A model generated the notes under the pieces. The model did not search any database and had not been told where the DNA came from. It was given only the letters and a program-made list of their open reading frames with translations. 64,000 nucleotides of DNA, from NCBI GenBank assembly GCA_025464975.1, contig JAODMT010000013.1, positions 1 through 64,000 of the forward strand, read 5' to 3'. This DNA is from Microbacteriaceae bacterium (GTDB taxonomy: Bacteria; Actinomycetota; Actinomycetes; Actinomycetales; Microbacteriaceae). Positions 61,586-64,000 of this stretch are shown here, piece by piece. Both the position numbers and the translations under genes were made by a program. Positions within the stretch are counted from its first letter, which is position 1, and each line of letters starts with the position of its first letter.

Positions 61586-61968
61586 AGGGGGGTTTTCTCC
61601 TTTGTTTTACGTCGTAACCCCGTATGGGTCGCGACTCGTCAAGGAGCAGAGCTTCGCAAAAAGAGGCGCACGGGGTTCGCCTCGCGACGAAAACCCGGTG
61701 TGCTTTGGCGGTGTGTTCGTGATGAACACGGCTCTGGTCAACAGTAGAAAATCACTGCGCGGCCGGGAGTTTCGCTCTCGAAACCGCCTTCAGGAATTCA
61801 CCACTACTGACCAGCTTCATACCAGCCTGCTCCGTGGATGCCGCTCGACTACCGTCGCGTACGACAGAATCTAAGCAAACAACCTCGTGTATCCTACCAG
61901 CGCGTTGCGGAACATCCTAGGAACAGCCGCATCGCTGGCGCGGCGCACGTGAGTGTTCCGACTCGAGA
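61586..61968 (-). promoter_or_regulatory. pnp upstream region with a large hairpin
   Basis: A 383-nt spacer without a supported ORF. GCGCACGGGGTT near 61658 can pair with AACCCGGTGTGC near 61690 (10 of 12 positions, allowing G-U), forming a long hairpin in the pnp leader. TAGATT near 61870 (minus strand) is a possible -10. pnp leaders are processed and autoregulated in enterobacteria; whether that applies here is unknown. Confidence 0.35.
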
Positions 61969-62403
61969 TCAGGCGCGACGGACCCGAAGTCGGCGAGCCT
62001 TCGAGGCGGTCAGAACGAGCGCAACGAGCACGCCGATCGCCGTGCCGAGAGTGTTGGCGATGAGGTCTCGCACGTCGGACACGCGGCCGGGGATGAACAG
62101 TTGCGCGGCCTCGATCGCACACGTGAGCGCCGCACCGCCCAGCACTGCGACGAACCACAGCCTCCGGCCGAACAGCAAGAGCAGGAAGATCCCGACCGGG
62201 ACGAACATCCCGATATTGGCGATGAACTCCACCCGGGTGTAGGTGAGCCACTGCGTCGAGCGGTGCGCGGAAAAGAATTCGAGGGCGGCCCACAGCCAGT
62301 TCGAATTCGAGGCGTTGATCGGCTGCGGGCCGAGGGTCACCCAGCCGACAAAACCGAGATAGCCAAGGGTAACCAGGCTGAGGAGTGGATGTCGTCGAAA
62401 CAT
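61969..62403 (-). CDS. VanZ-like membrane protein
   Basis: A 144-residue membrane protein with four predicted spans (about 8-25, 62-80, 85-103, 115-133), of the VanZ-like family. The motif RVEFIANIGMFVPVG and GRVSDVRDLIANTLGTAIG are characteristic. Role unknown; the family was named for a teicoplanin-resistance accessory gene. ATG at 62403 is chosen from layout; the ribosome site is weak. Confidence 0.82.
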   Translation of the reverse strand: MFRRHPLLSLVTLGYLGFVGWVTLGPQPINASNSNWLWAALEFFSAHRSTQWLTYTRVEFIANIGMFVPVGIFLLLLFGRRLWFVAVLGGAALTCAIEAAQLFIPGRVSDVRDLIANTLGTAIGVLVALVLTASKARRLRVRRA

Positions 62404-62515
62404 CGATCCATCATTGCGCACATTCTTGTATGACCGGTGACCGCGCCTCCGGTGTGCCGGAATCGATACCGCTGACGATTCCAGGCGAAGGGAGCCCAGC
62501 GCGGCGAGCCGAAGG

Positions 62516-63181
62516 CTACTGGGCGCCGAAGGCTCCGACCGGGCTGAAGCCAGCAGGAAGGGCGAACGGATCGGCGACCCGGTTCGATCGGTCGGACTCG
62601 CGAACGAGAGCCGCGAATTCGCCGGCCGCACGTTCAATTCGGTCCGCAAGCCCCGTTGCCGAGACATCCGACCCGCTCCCCCAGTCGGCGGATGCCGCGT
62701 AGACGGCGGTCGGAACCACCACGGCGTGCAGGTAGCTGAACAGCGGACGCATCGCGTAGTCGAGGGCGAGCGAGTGTCGTTCGGTTCCCCCGGTCGCGCC
62801 CATGAGTACCGGCATCTCGGTGAGCACCTGCGGATCGAGGACGTCGATGAATGACTTGAACAACCCGCTGTAGCTCGTCGTGTAGATCGGGGTGACGGCG
62901 ATGACGCCGTCGGCGCTGGTGATCGACTCGATCGCGGCCTCAAGCTTCGGACTGGCGAAGCCGGTGAGCAGGTTATTGGTGATGTCGTGCGAGACGTCCC
63001 GCAGATCCAGCACCTCGAGGGTCGCCGAGACGCCCTCGTCCGCGAGCCTGCGAACCGTCGCTTGCGCGAGCCGGTCGGCCAGCAGGCGGGTCGAGGACGG
63101 TTGGCTCAGTCCGGCCGAGATGACCGAAACGCTGCGAGTCACCTTCGCATCACCGGAGCTGTGGGCCGCGCGATCGATCAC
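62516..63181 (-). CDS. NADPH-dependent FMN reductase, CE1759-type
   Basis: A 221-residue flavodoxin-fold reductase with VISAGLSQPSSTRLLADRLA at the start, VTPIYTTSYSGLFKSFID and LMGATGGTERHS. It would supply reduced FMN to the monooxygenase encoded just upstream. GTG at 63181 overlaps the stop of that gene (GTGA), favouring this start; GTG at 63142 directly before the flavodoxin strand is the alternative. Confidence 0.88.
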   Translation of the reverse strand: MIDRAAHSSGDAKVTRSVSVISAGLSQPSSTRLLADRLAQATVRRLADEGVSATLEVLDLRDVSHDITNNLLTGFASPKLEAAIESITSADGVIAVTPIYTTSYSGLFKSFIDVLDPQVLTEMPVLMGATGGTERHSLALDYAMRPLFSYLHAVVVPTAVYAASADWGSGSDVSATGLADRIERAAGEFAALVRESDRSNRVADPFALPAGFSPVGAFGAQ

Positions 63182-64000
63182 TTGGTCACCTCCGCCACGG
63201 GGGCGACCAGCTCCGGAGAAACGGACGCGCAATCGCGTTTGGCGACGAGCGCCGCGTGGGTCGGCCCATCCGGAACGCGAGCGGGACGGTCCTTTGCGAA
63301 CTCCTTTCGGAGCACCGGCACGACCTCCTCGCCGAGGATGTCGAGCTGCTCCAGAACGGTCCTGAGCGGGAGCCCTGCGTGGTCCATGAGGAACAGCTGA
63401 CGCTGGTAGTCGCCGAAGTGCTCGCGCATTCCCGCGTAGCGGTCGATCACTTGCTGCGGACTGCCGACCGTGAGCGGCGTCTGCTCGGTGAATTCCTCGA
63501 GAGTCGGGCCGTGGCCGTACACCGGGGCGTTGTCGAAGTATGGGCGGAACTCATCGACTGCGTCCTGGGAGTTCTTCGCCATGAACGCTTGGCCGCCGAG
63601 CCCGACGATCGCCTGATCTGCGGTTCCGTGGCCGTAGTGCTCGAAGCGCTCACGGTAGTAGCCGATGAGGCGCATGTAGTGCTCCTTCGGCCAGAAGATG
63701 TTGTTGGCGAAGAATCCGTCACCGTAGAACGCGGCCTGCTCGGCGATCTCGGGCGAGCGGATGCTGCCGTGCCAGACGAACGGCGGGACACCGTCGAGCG
63801 GACGTGGCGTCGAGGTGAAACCCTGAAGCGGCGTGCGGAATTTGCCCTGCCAGTCGACGACCTCTTCGGTCCACAGGCGGTGCAGGAGCGCATAGTTTTC
63901 GATCGCGAGCGGAATTCCGTCACGAATGTCCTTGCCGAACCACGGGTAGACCGGGCCGGTGTTGCCGCGGCCCATCATGAGGTCGACGCGGCCGTCGGCC
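63178..64000 (-). CDS. Luciferase-like FMN-dependent monooxygenase, CE1758-type (5' end outside the window)
   Basis: The C-terminal 273 or so residues of a bacterial-luciferase-like barrel. The frame is open to the window edge, reading ADGRVDLMMGRGNTGPVYPWFG, a segment normally about 100 residues into the protein, so the start lies beyond 64000. Substrate unknown. It is coupled to the FMN reductase downstream, giving a two-component oxygenase. Confidence 0.88.
   Translation of the reverse strand, partial: ADGRVDLMMGRGNTGPVYPWFGKDIRDGIPLAIENYALLHRLWTEEVVDWQGKFRTPLQGFTSTPRPLDGVPPFVWHGSIRSPEIAEQAAFYGDGFFANNIFWPKEHYMRLIGYYRERFEHYGHGTADQAIVGLGGQAFMAKNSQDAVDEFRPYFDNAPVYGHGPTLEEFTEQTPLTVGSPQQVIDRYAGMREHFGDYQRQLFLMDHAGLPLRTVLEQLDILGEEVVPVLRKEFAKDRPARVPDGPTHAALVAKRDCASVSPELVAPVAEVTK

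Noticed and set aside
61586-61968. rpsO upstream of pnp
   Set aside because: No frame in the spacer gives the S15 sequence; the gene must be elsewhere.

Overview
The window is a high-GC chromosomal segment of an actinobacterium, most likely a member of the Microbacteriaceae (Micrococcales). This placement is an inference from gene order and protein families: DUF1844 beside infC, DUF3046 beside recA, a ClgR-type regulator beside pgsA and cinA, a LysM gene divergent from lexA, and a CE1758/CE1759-type monooxygenase/FMN reductase pair. It also rests on frequent -10 boxes of the form TAnnnT placed 6-8 nt before start codons. Almost all of it is conserved housekeeping DNA, mostly on the minus strand. 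No prophage, transposase, CRISPR array, tRNA or rRNA gene body was recognised.

Layout. 1-320: what looks like the leader of an rRNA operon leaving the window on the minus strand. 440-3899: tyrS, a SatD-like regulator/membrane-protein pair on the plus strand, a DNA-3-methyladenine glycosylase and a 48-residue membrane protein. 3896-12075: the arginine cluster argC-J-B-D-F-G-H, with overlapping stop/start codons and an Arg-rich leader ORF before argC. 12110-15669: pheS-pheT. 15744-19118: a GluABCD-type amino-acid ABC transporter whose ATPase gene has an in-frame amber codon. 19208-22514: rRNA methyltransferase, rplT, rpmI, infC (apparent ATC start and structured leader) and divergent DUF1844. 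22552-26736: small membrane protein, SseB-like protein, hisA-H-B-C. 26790-28233: LysM protein and lexA sharing an SOS-box spacer. 28230-33954: hydrolase, metE, metF, hflX. 33997-42211: RsmC-like methyltransferase, dapF, miaA, miaB, recX, recA, DUF3046, ClgR-like regulator, cinA C-terminal domain, pgsA. 42215-49723: ftsK, a MacAB-type three-gene efflux system, RNase J. 49803-56155: dapA, OsmC, an epimerase, a small TPR-like membrane protein, dapB, GNAT, histidine phosphatase, M16 peptidase. 56501-59109: three accessory genes (TetR, aldo/keto reductase, PEBP) lying between the M16 peptidase and pnp. 59291-64000: pnp, VanZ-like protein, FMN reductase and a truncated luciferase-like monooxygenase.

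Genes working together. The arg cluster encodes seven of the eight steps from glutamate to arginine (all except argA-type synthase, whose role ArgJ can cover), with no argR inside it. hisC-B-H-A form a partial histidine operon. dapA, dapB and dapF supply lysine and peptidoglycan precursors. lexA, recA and recX form an SOS core with Gram-positive-type LexA boxes. miaA and miaB modify the same tRNA adenosine. pnp and RNase J belong to RNA decay. metE and metF are adjacent steps of methionine synthesis.

The less ordinary observations are mostly regulatory: the Arg-rich leader ORF before argC, the infC leader RNA, the amber codon in gluA, many leaderless-type starts (including two divergent pairs with fully overlapping promoters), and a possible small RNA or attenuator upstream of the TetR gene. 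The SatD-like gene may carry a nucleotidyl-cyclase-like fold, which is a speculative reading. No clearly new multi-gene system was found.
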